DNA from: Candidatus Peregrinibacteria bacterium
Lineage (GTDB): Bacteria; Patescibacteriota; Gracilibacteria; Peribacterales; Peribacteraceae
Direction of reading: 5' to 3'
DNA: 50,291 nucleotides
NCBI GenBank assembly: GCA_018648865.1
Contig: JABGQH010000003.1
Location: 1 to 50,291 of the forward strand
In this document: positions 9,792 to 19,097 of the stretch, piece after piece
How positions within the stretch are numbered: position 1 is the first letter of the stretch
Layout: the number at the start of each line of letters is the position of its first letter
Made by a program: the position numbers and the translations under genes
Notes under the pieces: model-generated
What the model was told of the DNA's origin: nothing
What the model saw: only the letters and a program-made list of their open reading frames with translations
Database searches by the model: none

Positions 9792-11348
9792 ATGGAATTC
9801 ACTATCGTTTTTCTTGCACTCCTCGCGGGTGTACTCCTAGGACTATTATCTGGATGGTTCTGGTTTTCTCAAGGTAAAAGAATTAGCGCCTCTTTGCAGT
9901 CAGAAATAACTCAAAAAGAAAGAGAAATACAAAAACTAGAATCAAAGATTTCTGATGCAAAAAATAGTATAAAAACAGCAGAGGCAGAAGCTAGGGCAGC
10001 CTCTAAAGAAATAATCAGTGAAGCAAAAATTAGAGCATCTGAAATGGAAACTAGGCTTGAAAAAGAACAAGGTAGACTAGAAGAAAAGGAAAAAGGAATA
10101 GACGAGAAAGTTAAGGAGGTAGAAAGGCAACGAGCTAATTTAAAAGAACAAGAGAATAAAGTAGAAGAGCTAAAACAAGAACTTTCTACCGCAAGTGCAG
10201 AGCATAGAACAGCGCTAGAAAAGGTTGCTAAACTAACTCAAACAGAAGCTAAAGAGCAGCTTTGGAAAGAGTTAGAAACTGAATATTCTGAATATTTCGC
10301 ATCTCAAATTAAATTAAAGAAAGAACAAATGAATGAAGAACACGAAGAAGAAGCTAAGAACTTACTTGCAGAAGCAATGCAAAGATACGCTGCAGAAGTG
10401 GCTACGGAATCAACTTCTACAATTGTTCAGTTGCCGTCTGATGATGTAAAAGGAAAAATTATTGGTAAAGAAGGTAGAAACATTATCACTTTTGAAAAAC
10501 TAACTGGTGTAGACATAATTATAGACGACACCCCAGAAGCAATTGTAATTAGTGGATACGATTTAGCTCGCAGATATGTAGCTAAGCTTGCAATGGAAAA
10601 GCTAATTAAAGATGGACGTATTCAACCAGCTAGAATTGAAGAGGTTGTTAACAAGATGAAACAAGAGGTTGGAAAAATGATGTTGGAATTTGGAAAACGT
10701 GCAACAGATGAACTCGGCATAACCAACTACCCTCAAGACCTATTAAAGATTATTGGAAGACTTAGGTTTAGAACTAGTTATGGTCAGAATATTCTAAAAC
10801 ACTCCGTAGAAATGGCCAATATGGGTAGAATATTGGCAGAGGAAATTGGCGCAGATGCAAAGATAGTTACAGAAGCATGTTTGTTACATGATATTGGGAA
10901 AGCTCTAGATCATGATGTTTCCGGTACTCATGTAGAGATCGGAGTAGAAATTAGTAAACGATTCAAAGTACGTCCAGAAGTTATCCATTGTATAGCAGCC
11001 CATCACGAAGATATACCAATGGAAAGCCCAGAGGCATTCATTGTTGCGGCTGTAGATGCTATTTCTGGTGCTAGACCTGGCTCTCGTAGAGAATCTATGG
11101 AGTCATACATCAAACGACTTAAAGAGCTAGAAGGAATAGCAAAAGACTTTGAAGGAGTAGAGAAAGCCTTCGCAATATCTGCCGGTAGAGAAGTTCGTGT
11201 ATATGTAGATACGAATAAAGTAGATGATTTAAAGCAACAGAAACTCGCAAAAGATATTGCCAAGAAGATAGAAGAAGAACTTACCTACCCTGGAGTTATT
11301 AAAGTAAATGTTATTAGAGAAAGAAGAATAGAAGAACAAGCTACTTAA
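9792..11348 (+). CDS. rny: Ribonuclease Y
   Basis: RNase Y is a membrane-anchored endoribonuclease that starts mRNA decay. The order is complete: an N-terminal membrane helix (residues 1-27), a long coiled coil (about 30-200, rich in Lys/Glu/Ala), a KH domain with the GKIIGKEGRNI signature around 220-230, and an HD domain around 330-430 with LLHDIGKALDHD as the metal-binding His-Asp pair. The length of 518 residues is normal for the family. The start is the first ATG, which gives an intact membrane anchor. A prepilin gene follows 46 nt downstream of the stop, apparently in a separate functional group. The assignment is secure. Confidence 0.97.
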   Translation: MEFTIVFLALLAGVLLGLLSGWFWFSQGKRISASLQSEITQKEREIQKLESKISDAKNSIKTAEAEARAASKEIISEAKIRASEMETRLEKEQGRLEEKEKGIDEKVKEVERQRANLKEQENKVEELKQELSTASAEHRTALEKVAKLTQTEAKEQLWKELETEYSEYFASQIKLKKEQMNEEHEEEAKNLLAEAMQRYAAEVATESTSTIVQLPSDDVKGKIIGKEGRNIITFEKLTGVDIIIDDTPEAIVISGYDLARRYVAKLAMEKLIKDGRIQPARIEEVVNKMKQEVGKMMLEFGKRATDELGITNYPQDLLKIIGRLRFRTSYGQNILKHSVEMANMGRILAEEIGADAKIVTEACLLHDIGKALDHDVSGTHVEIGVEISKRFKVRPEVIHCIAAHHEDIPMESPEAFIVAAVDAISGARPGSRRESMESYIKRLKELEGIAKDFEGVEKAFAISAGREVRVYVDTNKVDDLKQQKLAKDIAKKIEEELTYPGVIKVNVIRERRIEEQAT

Positions 11349-11394
11349 AATTTTTAATTTGTATTTGTCCTTATCTACTTTTAAACTCAAATCT

Positions 11395-12486
11395 ATGCAA
11401 TGTAGTGAAAGCAAATCTAGGAAAAAAGGATTCACCATAATGGAACTTTTAGTTGTTATAGGATTAATTGGTATTATTAGCGCGATTGTGATGGTTGTTG
11501 TAAATCCTGCAGAGCAATTTAGAAAAACCAGAGATACAAAAAGAATGAGTGAAACAATGGAAGTACAAAATGCTCTTAATCAGTATCAAATAAAGAATGG
11601 GTCTTTCCCTGATAATTTAATAGAAGGATTTGGTAACTCTCTTCCAATTTGTCAGATTAACCGAACTGGAACCTCATGTTTAGATTTAAGCGCATTAGTA
11701 CCTGAATATATTGTTGAGTTGCCAATTGATCCATTAGTTGAATCTGGCTCATTGCATTCTGGGTACGAAGCATATTTTAGCTCTGGACAAGCATTTGTTT
11801 ATGCTCCAAGTCTTAACGAAACAATGCCAATAGATTACATAGGAAGATGGAAGTTTACAGAACCTTCTGGCTCTACTTTTGCAGATGTATCTGAAAGTGA
11901 GAATGTTGCTACATGTAGCAACTGCCCTTCTAATGCAGGGCTTGGGAGACTAGACGGATATGCTACAAGCTTTGATGGTAGTAATGTTGATCTAACAATT
12001 GCAGGCAATCCATCTGAATTGCAAATAACAGGCGATCAGACAATTTGCCTCTGGTTATACCCCACTGCACTTAATGCTCGCAGAAATCCATTCGCAAAAG
12101 CATATGGAGGAGAAGGAACTATTACTCAGGAAACCAATGGCTCACTAAGTTACTATTATGGAACTGCAGGTGGGAATAATAGCCCATATATGGGTTTTGG
12201 ATCAGGAGGAGGTAGTGTAACTATAAATACATGGAACCATGCTTGTATTATTAGAAATCTAGATAACATGCAACTAAGTTGGTATGTGAATTCAGAACTG
12301 AAGAATTCAGGAGCCGCATCTTACTCACTTGCAGTTGCCAGCACATTAAATGCAACTATTGGTGATGGGTATGTATCTGGATACCATGGAAAGATAGATG
12401 ATATACGAATCTATAATCGTGCTTTAAGCGAAAGCGAAGTTACTGCACTTTATGAAGAGAATTATAATATAAGCACGTTGAACTAA
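11395..12486 (+). CDS. Type IV prepilin-like protein fused to a LamG domain
   Basis: The frame is open from a TTG at 11359, but the ATG at 11395 gives a standard 12-residue prepilin leader: MQCSESKSRKKG, then the cleavage site G|FTIMELLVVIGLIGI with the conserved Glu at +5. The N-terminal helix is followed by a short pilin-like region (RKTRDTKRMSETMEVQNALN) typical of type II pseudopilins. From about residue 155 to the end there is a LamG/concanavalin-like domain: an early GRWKFTE strand, then WNHACIIRN, and the family hallmark GKIDDIRIYNRALSESEV near the C-terminus. LamG domains bind glycans or proteins, so this is probably an adhesive minor pilin tip. No pilus assembly genes are in the window. 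Confidence 0.9.
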   Translation: MQCSESKSRKKGFTIMELLVVIGLIGIISAIVMVVVNPAEQFRKTRDTKRMSETMEVQNALNQYQIKNGSFPDNLIEGFGNSLPICQINRTGTSCLDLSALVPEYIVELPIDPLVESGSLHSGYEAYFSSGQAFVYAPSLNETMPIDYIGRWKFTEPSGSTFADVSESENVATCSNCPSNAGLGRLDGYATSFDGSNVDLTIAGNPSELQITGDQTICLWLYPTALNARRNPFAKAYGGEGTITQETNGSLSYYYGTAGGNNSPYMGFGSGGGSVTINTWNHACIIRNLDNMQLSWYVNSELKNSGAASYSLAVASTLNATIGDGYVSGYHGKIDDIRIYNRALSESEVTALYEENYNISTLN

Positions 12487-12532
12487 AATGTATTTTAATG
12501 TATAATAGTGTATTAAAAATACATATTCATCA

Positions 12533-13900
12533 ATGCATAACAAAACGTCACTTCTTGTAACTATATTCAGTATTTCTCTCTGCGTTCTGGCGCTAGAATC
12601 TGGTGTAATACTTGCTCAAGTTACTAATTCTGGATCCATAGAGGAAAACAGGCCTTTGTACAGAGATGGTAAATTGGTTGGAGAATCTGGTGAAAGTGGC
12701 GGGTCATCTTCGATTTCTGAAGTTTTAGAAGAAGGAACATCTTCATCTACTATTTCTGTTAGCGAACCAGAATCTAGTGAACCAGAGACCGAAGCAACAC
12801 AGTCTTCCTTTGAAACTTCTAGCCAAGGAGCAGATTCTTCATCTGAAACAGAGGAAGAATTACCTCAAACAGAAACAGGTACGGTGACAGAAAATGAAAG
12901 TGGAAGTAATATTTCTGAAAGTAATGTTGAACCTGAAAGCACAGAAAGTGGTGAAACAATTCCTATTGATGAGGGCGCACCAGCCCCAGAAGAAATCATA
13001 GATCCAGCTGAGGGGGCACTCCCCCCACCTGAACTACCAGAACAATTAATTGTTGATGAAGAAGAAATTGCAGGAAACGTAAATGTTACAAATGTTTCCT
13101 CTTATGAAGAGGAATCCGAATTTCTCAACATGAAAAATCTATTAATGCTTGCAGGAATTATATTTGTTATTGGAGGTTCTACATTCTTGATTAAACATAG
13201 AAAAAAGAAAATAAAAGGATCAGACGATCTGCCAGAAGCACCTATCCATAAAGGGACAAAGAAAAAGACAAAAAAGACCAAACTAACAAAATTAGAACAA
13301 GTCCTAGCAGAAATGGAAGAAGATGAGGATGAAGAAAGAATAGAAGATACTTCTATATCAAAAAATTCTCCTAAAGAAGAAGAGATACAAAAAGAAACTC
13401 CAATTGAAGAAATTGATAATAAAGAACCAAGTAATCTCGTAGAGGAACCAGCTCAAGAAGAAATTACTGAGGCTAAGGAATCAGTTCCAGTTGAAGGAGA
13501 GAAAATCGAAGCTCCAGTGGAAACACCTGAGCCAGTTGAAACTGTTAAAGATCCGGAGCCAGCTCCAGAAACTCCTGTAGTAGAAGAAGTAGCACCAACA
13601 GAACCAGAGGTTGTTAAAGAAACACCTCAGCCAGAAGCTCAAGTTAAAGAGGAGATAGAAGAAAAGAAAATCGAAGCTCCAGCTCCAACAAAGCCAGTTG
13701 AAGAAATAGCTAAAAATGAAGTTCCAGAAGAGGCAGTGAATGAAGAAGTAATAAAGGAAGTTGAGCCAACACCTCCAATAGAAGAAGTACCAGCAAAAAA
13801 GGAAGAGATAGTTAGTGAAAAACCTTTGAATGATGATTTAGTTAGTGATGAATCAGTGAAGGAAGAGACTCCTAACAATCAAACAGAAGGCAATGTTTAA
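12533..13900 (+). CDS. Single-pass membrane protein with Ser/Glu-rich exterior and Glu/Pro-rich tail
   Basis: The ATG at 12533 gives a signal-peptide-like start (MHNKTSLLVTIFSISLCVLA, ending near LAQ). A Ser/Thr/Glu/Pro-rich segment follows to about residue 190. One membrane helix then lies around 201-220 (LLMLAGIIFVIGGSTFLI), followed by a basic stop-transfer (KHRKKK) and a Lys-rich then Glu/Pro/Val-rich tail of over 200 residues. The topology is an exposed low-complexity stalk outside and a charged tail inside. A TATAAT box at 12501-12506 precedes the gene by 26 nt. The stop overlaps the start of the next gene by 8 bp, so the two are likely translationally coupled. Function unknown; a link between the S-layer and the cytoplasm is possible. 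Confidence 0.8.
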   Translation: MHNKTSLLVTIFSISLCVLALESGVILAQVTNSGSIEENRPLYRDGKLVGESGESGGSSSISEVLEEGTSSSTISVSEPESSEPETEATQSSFETSSQGADSSSETEEELPQTETGTVTENESGSNISESNVEPESTESGETIPIDEGAPAPEEIIDPAEGALPPPELPEQLIVDEEEIAGNVNVTNVSSYEEESEFLNMKNLLMLAGIIFVIGGSTFLIKHRKKKIKGSDDLPEAPIHKGTKKKTKKTKLTKLEQVLAEMEEDEDEERIEDTSISKNSPKEEEIQKETPIEEIDNKEPSNLVEEPAQEEITEAKESVPVEGEKIEAPVETPEPVETVKDPEPAPETPVVEEVAPTEPEVVKETPQPEAQVKEEIEEKKIEAPAPTKPVEEIAKNEVPEEAVNEEVIKEVEPTPPIEEVPAKKEEIVSEKPLNDDLVSDESVKEETPNNQTEGNV

Positions 13901-15587
13901 TCAACTTATTGCTCAACGAAGAAACAGAATAGCTCTAATGGGGTCAATAACAATAACTCTGTTCTGTGTACTACTTGCTATGAGTAGTACTCAATACTTG
14001 TATCTTAGGGCAGGTCTATTAAGCGATGTCTCTAAAGTCTCATATGAGGGGCAATCAATTACTTATCTACAAGAAAGAGGAATCGTGACAGGATTCCCAG
14101 ATGGCACTTTTAAGGGCAATAACCCTGTAAACCGTGTAGAAGCTGCAAAGATGTTACTACTTGCAGCTGATTACACACTTAGACATGTGCAAAATTCAGG
14201 TCAGTTTCCAGATATTCAAAGTAGTGCTTGGTATGAGCAATATGCACTAAATGCTGTGGAACATGGATTAATGGATGGATACCCAAATGGAACATTTGGG
14301 CCAGATAAACCCGTACTTAGATCTGAATTTTTAAAGATGCTATCAAATGCGTTTACTCTTCCTTTTAACAATCCACATCATTACACAGATGTACCTAATG
14401 ATGCTTGGTTTAGTGGATACGCAGGCAATGCAGAGCAGTACAATACATTCTTATATGATAAGAGTCAGTTATTGCCTTCTGCTCCAATGAGTAGAGAGGA
14501 AGTCTCTTGGGCTATTTATCAAATGCTTATTAATTATAAATATAACCTAGTAATTCGCACTCCATTTGATTATGAGTCCCCTCTCCCCGTTAAAACACCA
14601 GGGCATACAAATACAATCCCAACACATGCTGCAGCCTCTGATTCTTCATCTAGCGAGTCATCTGCTAATGCACCAATAATTATTACCCCAGCTAGTTCTG
14701 CACCTTATACTCCTACACCATCTCTGCCTCCTATAACTACTGAAACATGTACAGATTCAGACGTTTCTAAAACATTCCCAGAAGGAATTAATGAGTATTC
14801 AAAAGGATCTACAGTTAATCTATTAATGAGTAGAAACAATGTATATGAAGATAGCTGCGTAGAAGGAACAAACACGCTATATGAATATTATTGTAATAAT
14901 AATGGATTTGTAGAACGAAAAAGAATCAATTGCCAAGTAACATGTAGAGATGGAGTATGTTCAACCGAAGAAGAAAGTTCTAGTTCTTCTATCTCTAGCT
15001 CATCTAGAAAATCTTTTAGTAGTATCAGTTCAAGTGAGCCAATATCCACAACTTGCACAACTACAGACTCCACATTTAGGTTTATAAATGGTCGTAATGC
15101 TTTTGCAAAAGGAACAGCTAATGGTCCAACAAGAGAAGGAATACGAGTTTCATATACAGATAGCTGCAAAGACTCCAATACTGTTAAGGAATATTTCTGT
15201 GATAACGAAGATTTTGTAGTTTCAGATGAAATATCCTGTACATTTGGGTGTGAGGATAATGCTTGTGTATCTATTGGTGGAACTGGTAGATGTTCTGATA
15301 CAGACGTAAGTAGCAAAAATCCAGATGGAATTGATTTCTATACAGTAGGAACATTAGAAGTTTTGCATCCAGAGGAGGGATTCTTTAAGGAAGATGATTA
15401 CTGTGCATCTAGTACTTTATTAAACGAGTTCTACTGCTTTGATGGAGGAAGAGTAGGTAGATATACCGTAAAATGCGACTGTACAGATGGACATTGTGCA
15501 GAAGGGTCTATTGAAGATGATGATGATGACGGGGGGAGTGTAAGCAGCAAAAGCTCATCTTCAACATCATTTATACTGATTTATTAA
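13893..15587 (+). CDS. S-layer homology (SLH) domain protein with Cys-rich repeats
   Basis: A membrane-spanning N-terminus (about residues 10-30) is followed by SLH modules, recognisable from ITYLQERGIVTGFPDGTFKG, NAVEHGLMDGYPNGTFGPDK, and a degenerate third ending MSREEVSWAIYQML. SLH domains anchor proteins to cell-wall polymers. A Ser/Pro linker leads to three related Cys-rich repeats, each starting C-T/S-D and containing a DSC or DYC, an E(Y/F)(Y/F)C and a final C-x-DG-x-C or similar. Ser-rich spacers separate the first and second repeats, and the C-terminus is acidic and Ser-rich. It overlaps the previous gene by 8 bp. The repeats look like disulfide-stabilised extracellular modules. The exact ligand is unknown. 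Confidence 0.88.
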   Translation: MFNQLIAQRRNRIALMGSITITLFCVLLAMSSTQYLYLRAGLLSDVSKVSYEGQSITYLQERGIVTGFPDGTFKGNNPVNRVEAAKMLLLAADYTLRHVQNSGQFPDIQSSAWYEQYALNAVEHGLMDGYPNGTFGPDKPVLRSEFLKMLSNAFTLPFNNPHHYTDVPNDAWFSGYAGNAEQYNTFLYDKSQLLPSAPMSREEVSWAIYQMLINYKYNLVIRTPFDYESPLPVKTPGHTNTIPTHAAASDSSSSESSANAPIIITPASSAPYTPTPSLPPITTETCTDSDVSKTFPEGINEYSKGSTVNLLMSRNNVYEDSCVEGTNTLYEYYCNNNGFVERKRINCQVTCRDGVCSTEEESSSSSISSSSRKSFSSISSSEPISTTCTTTDSTFRFINGRNAFAKGTANGPTREGIRVSYTDSCKDSNTVKEYFCDNEDFVVSDEISCTFGCEDNACVSIGGTGRCSDTDVSSKNPDGIDFYTVGTLEVLHPEEGFFKEDDYCASSTLLNEFYCFDGGRVGRYTVKCDCTDGHCAEGSIEDDDDDGGSVSSKSSSSTSFILIY

Positions 15588-15662
15588 GAAGAGAAAGATT
15601 TAAGTATTTGTTTGTTTAGTAAAAAAACAGACTCTACATTAATTCATTAGTTTGAATATTTA

Positions 15663-17198
15663 CTAAACAATAGAAGTTTTACTGTCTACGAAATTGAATA
15701 TTTCTTGTTCTGATATTGATTCATTTCTAAATACAAATTCTCTACTGTTTCTATCAAACAGTAAATTACTCTCTAATATGATTGGCTCACCACTTATATT
15801 GTTTGTATATACGTACGTTTCTCCATTTATATCTAGGTTCATTTCATTCGTTTCTTGATTCTTTCTAAAACTAACTTCTTGCCCATTTATATCTATTGGA
15901 GTCTCTTCCAATAATAGATCAACGCCATTCAAACTATCATTGTATAAATCAGTTCTATCTGAAGGTGATGATGAGCTCTTAGAAGAAGTCTCAGGATTTT
16001 CCACCTCTCCACCTACGCCAGTATCAGAAGGTGAACTTGGATCAATTTGATCAAAAGTAATCGGAGCTTGTATTTCTTCAGGAGCAGCCACAACTGTTTC
16101 TTCTTCTGTTTCAGAAACATCTTCTTGAGTTGAAACAACCGGCACAGGAGAATATTCACTTACTGAATCCCCCATCATAAATAACAATCTACGGGCAACA
16201 CGGTCATTATTGCTACCTAAGTAATCTCCAGTTGAACCAAAATATTTACCTCTTAGTATATTTCGTTCAAAGTCTCTGTTACTGGCTGCTGTAGCCCTGT
16301 TTCCATCGCTTACTGAACTAGTAAGTGCAGTTCTATCATATGCATCTATTATCTCTTGTCTTGTAAGACCAAAATCTTCTGGATTTACATTTGTTATCCA
16401 TGTTTCACCATTTGATCCCTCGCCTGGAATACAATATTGCGAACCTCCTTCTGGGGCATAAGCGAGTAATACATTCCTTCTAATATTCCTACCTGACTCT
16501 GCATCTACCTGTAACACATCTGCTCTTTTATAAATAAATACATTTCCTGCAATATCTGATATCCCATATCTAGGCAACGTGCCCCAACTATCATTAGGTG
16601 GTGCTTCATAATATTTTTGAACTTCCCTTAATTCTAGTTCTCTTTCTGCGTTTATGTCCATATTTCCATATTCCTGATTAACGTAGTCTTCTACATTGTT
16701 TAATGTTCTTAGATCTAGCATTCTTTTATGGTCATTTGGATTCACAATTTTATTCTGTAGGGTTTCTGTGAAATCTTTTAAGAAGTCACCTTTATATAAA
16801 GAGACTCTTAGGTCTTCAGTGTTTTCTAACCCTGCCCATCCAGGCCTATCTGGAAATCTATGAACATTCTGTAAGCAAAGATTAAGATCAGCCTCTGAAA
16901 CATTTGGTCTGAGTTGAGTTGTTCCATCATCTGCAACTTCATATAGATGTCCAAAAGTCATATTAATTATATAAGGCTCCTGTTCTTCTAATGTCATATC
17001 TGCAAATGCCTTTCTAGTAACTTCTACTGCACTTTCTGCTTCAACGTTAATATCAAGGCTTGCCCCTTCTGGTGTATCAGGAATACTTTCTGGCTCAGGA
17101 ACTTCAGATGGAGCTTCACCACTGAACTTAAGTAATCTTCGTTCAGATTCTGAATTTATGTCCGTATTTGTATATAAATGTGTGTGTTTGTTTTTCAT
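15663..17198 (-). CDS. Hypothetical protein (511 aa)
   Basis: An ATG at 17198 with AT-rich promoter elements upstream (TATAAT on the minus strand at 17228-17223 and TAGAAT at 17215-17210, the latter 11 nt before the ATG). The N-terminus is MKNKHTHLYTNTDINSESER and lacks a signal peptide. The middle (about residues 60-330) looks globular, with repeated Asn/Tyr/Arg-rich segments such as RYGISDIAGNVFIYKR. A Ser/Pro/Glu-rich linker follows (about 345-410), then a small C-terminal domain (about 415-511) with beta-like segments. I recognise no family. It is convergent with the SLH gene and divergent from EF-Tu. Confidence 0.75.
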   Translation of the reverse strand: MKNKHTHLYTNTDINSESERRLLKFSGEAPSEVPEPESIPDTPEGASLDINVEAESAVEVTRKAFADMTLEEQEPYIINMTFGHLYEVADDGTTQLRPNVSEADLNLCLQNVHRFPDRPGWAGLENTEDLRVSLYKGDFLKDFTETLQNKIVNPNDHKRMLDLRTLNNVEDYVNQEYGNMDINAERELELREVQKYYEAPPNDSWGTLPRYGISDIAGNVFIYKRADVLQVDAESGRNIRRNVLLAYAPEGGSQYCIPGEGSNGETWITNVNPEDFGLTRQEIIDAYDRTALTSSVSDGNRATAASNRDFERNILRGKYFGSTGDYLGSNNDRVARRLLFMMGDSVSEYSPVPVVSTQEDVSETEEETVVAAPEEIQAPITFDQIDPSSPSDTGVGGEVENPETSSKSSSSPSDRTDLYNDSLNGVDLLLEETPIDINGQEVSFRKNQETNEMNLDINGETYVYTNNISGEPIILESNLLFDRNSREFVFRNESISEQEIFNFVDSKTSIV

Positions 17199-17277
17199 AG
17201 ATTTATTTGATTCTATCGACTAATTATAGCAGAAATTTGGGTTTTGTGGAACCTTTCTAACTTGCTCAAAGCTCCAA

Positions 17278-17305
17278 CCTACGCCAAGGCTTCGGTCGGC
17301 AGGCA
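17278..17305. repeat. Dispersed CCTACGCCAAGGC palindromic fragment
   Basis: The word CCTACGCCAAGGC, followed by TTCGGTCGGCAGGC, forms an imperfect palindrome upstream of the EF-Tu gene. The same word recurs at 50252-50264 near the right window edge (GCCTACGCCAAGGC, then ATTGCCTG). Both copies are intergenic. Two copies suggest a dispersed repeat family, but the sample is small. Confidence 0.4.
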
Positions 17306-17434
17306 AAGCTCAAAGCTTATCTATCCACTATTCCCTGCTCTTTTGCATTGACTCTTTTTCAAGATATTCCTAGACTAGCGCGGCTAAGAGGGGTTATCCT
17401 CTATTCTGATTTACATCTTTTCTACACTTTTGAC

Positions 17435-18610
17435 ATGGCTGACAAATTCGACCGAAGCAAAACGCACGTAAATGTTGGTACCATTGGACACGTTGACCAC
17501 GGTAAAACAACATTAACAGCTGCATTATCTATGAACTTCTCTCCTGATACAGAGAAAAAGGCTTTTGACCAAATCGACAATGCTCCAGAAGAGCGTGAAC
17601 GTGGTATTACAATCGCAACATCTCATGTTGAGTACGAATCCGACAAACGTCACTACGCTCATGTGGACTGTCCTGGTCATGCTGATTACGTTAAGAACAT
17701 GATTACAGGAGCAGCACAGATGGACGGTGCTATCCTAGTAGTATCAGCTGCAGACGGACCTATGCCACAGACTCGTGAGCACATCCTTCTTGCAAGACAG
17801 GTAAACGTTCCATACATAATTGTCTACATGAACAAAGTAGACATGGTTACTGATCCTGAACTACTAGAACTAGTAGAAGTAGAGATCCGTGAACTACTTA
17901 ATAAATATGAATTCCCAGGTGATGACACTCCAGTAATTATGGGTTCTGCTCTAAAAGCAGTAGAAGGAGATCCAGAGCAAATCGAAAAACTAAAGGAGCT
18001 TCTTAATGCTTTAGATACTTTCATCCCAGATCCAAAACGAGAAATAGACAAACCATTCCTAATGCCTGTAGAGGACGTGTTCTCTATTAAGGGACGTGGA
18101 ACAGTTGCTACTGGTCGTATTGATCAGGGAGTTATTAAAGTAAATGAAGAAGTAGAGATCGTTGGAATTAAAGAAACAAGAAAGGTAGTAGTGACTGGAG
18201 TAGAAATGTTCCACAAACTACTAGACGAGGGAATGGCAGGAGACAACGTTGGTCTTCTACTAAGAGGTATTGAAAGAGAAGAAATTGAACGTGGTCAAGT
18301 TCTAGCAAAAGCTGGTTCTATAACTCCACATACAAAATTCGAGTCCGAGGTATACGTATTAACCAAGGACGAAGGTGGACGTCACACTCCATTCTTTAAA
18401 GGATACAAACCTCAATTCTACATTCGTACAACAGATGTAACAGGAACTGTTGAACTACCAGAAAACGTAGAGATGGTAATGCCAGGTGACAATGTAAAAT
18501 TCGTTGTTACTCTTGGTGCACCAATCGCCCTAGACGAAGGAACACGTTTTGCTATTCGTGAAGGCGGACGCACAGTAGGTGCTGGTGTTGTTACCAAAAT
18601 AGTCGAGTAA
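17435..18610 (+). CDS. tuf: Elongation factor Tu
   Basis: This GTPase carries aminoacyl-tRNA to the ribosome. The frame is open from a TTG at 17348, but the protein begins at the ATG at 17435 ([20 protein letters not shown]), giving the usual 391 residues. The G-domain motifs are [13 protein letters not shown] and NKVD, and domains 2 and 3 are complete to the end (AGVVTKIVE). A TACACT box lies 6 nt before the ATG, so the transcript may be leaderless. It precedes the S10 gene, the familiar end of the str operon order, with an intergenic hairpin between them. Its codons are more biased and somewhat richer in C-ending forms than those of its neighbours, as expected for high expression. Confidence 0.98.
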   Translation: MADKFDRSKTHVNVGTIGHVDHGKTTLTAALSMNFSPDTEKKAFDQIDNAPEERERGITIATSHVEYESDKRHYAHVDCPGHADYVKNMITGAAQMDGAILVVSAADGPMPQTREHILLARQVNVPYIIVYMNKVDMVTDPELLELVEVEIRELLNKYEFPGDDTPVIMGSALKAVEGDPEQIEKLKELLNALDTFIPDPKREIDKPFLMPVEDVFSIKGRGTVATGRIDQGVIKVNEEVEIVGIKETRKVVVTGVEMFHKLLDEGMAGDNVGLLLRGIEREEIERGQVLAKAGSITPHTKFESEVYVLTKDEGGRHTPFFKGYKPQFYIRTTDVTGTVELPENVEMVMPGDNVKFVVTLGAPIALDEGTRFAIREGGRTVGAGVVTKIVE

Positions 18611-18617
18611 TTCAAAT

Positions 18618-18652
18618 GCTTAAGCCGAGAGTTAATAGCTCTCGGCTTAAGC
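18618..18652 (+). terminator. Perfect 14-bp hairpin between tuf and rpsJ
   Basis: The arms GCTTAAGCCGAGAG and CTCTCGGCTTAAGC enclose a 7-nt loop. Only a weak T-rich tail follows (TTAATTCT), so it is more likely an attenuator or mRNA-processing/stability element that lowers rpsJ relative to tuf than a full terminator. Confidence 0.65.
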
Positions 18653-18689
18653 TTAATTCTACCTCCCTGCTCTTTTTCCCACCAAGACC

Positions 18690-19097
18690 ATGACAACAGA
18701 GAAAAAAACACCTGCAAAGAAAACTAAGAAAGCTACACCTGCTAAAAAGACAGACGAAAAGCCAAGCGAGGTTATTTCTTCAAAGACTAAAGTTTCTGCT
18801 ATTCGCATTCGATTGAGTGCTTTTGATCATATAGTTTTAGATGAAGCAGTATCAAAAATAATTGAAACAGCAGAAAGGAGTGGTGCAGTTATTCATGGTC
18901 CTATTCCACTACCTACAAAGATCAGAAAGTTCACTGTTAATCGATCTACCTTCGTTCACAAGGACGCTAGAGACCAGTTTGAAATGCGTACCCACCGAAG
19001 ACTTATTGATCTTACAGAAACAACCTTCAAGACAATTGAAAGCCTCCAGAGCTTAAGCCTCCCTTCTGGTGTGGATATAGAAATTAAAATGAGTTAG
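18690..19097 (+). CDS. rpsJ: 30S ribosomal protein S10
   Basis: S10 binds the head of the small ribosomal subunit and also partners NusB in antitermination. From about residue 34 the sequence follows the family: IRIRLSAFDHIVLDEAVSKI, GPIPLPTKIRKFTV, the FVHKDARDQFEMRTHRRLID motif, and a C-terminal SLPSGVDIEIKM. The length of 135 exceeds the usual ~102 because of a Lys/Thr-rich N-terminal extension (TTEKKTPAKKTKKATPAKK type). I see no ribosome-binding site before the ATG. The end overlaps the end of the convergent RNase III gene by 4 bp. The nusB gene is nearby on the other strand. Confidence 0.95.
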   Translation: MTTEKKTPAKKTKKATPAKKTDEKPSEVISSKTKVSAIRIRLSAFDHIVLDEAVSKIIETAERSGAVIHGPIPLPTKIRKFTVNRSTFVHKDARDQFEMRTHRRLIDLTETTFKTIESLQSLSLPSGVDIEIKMS

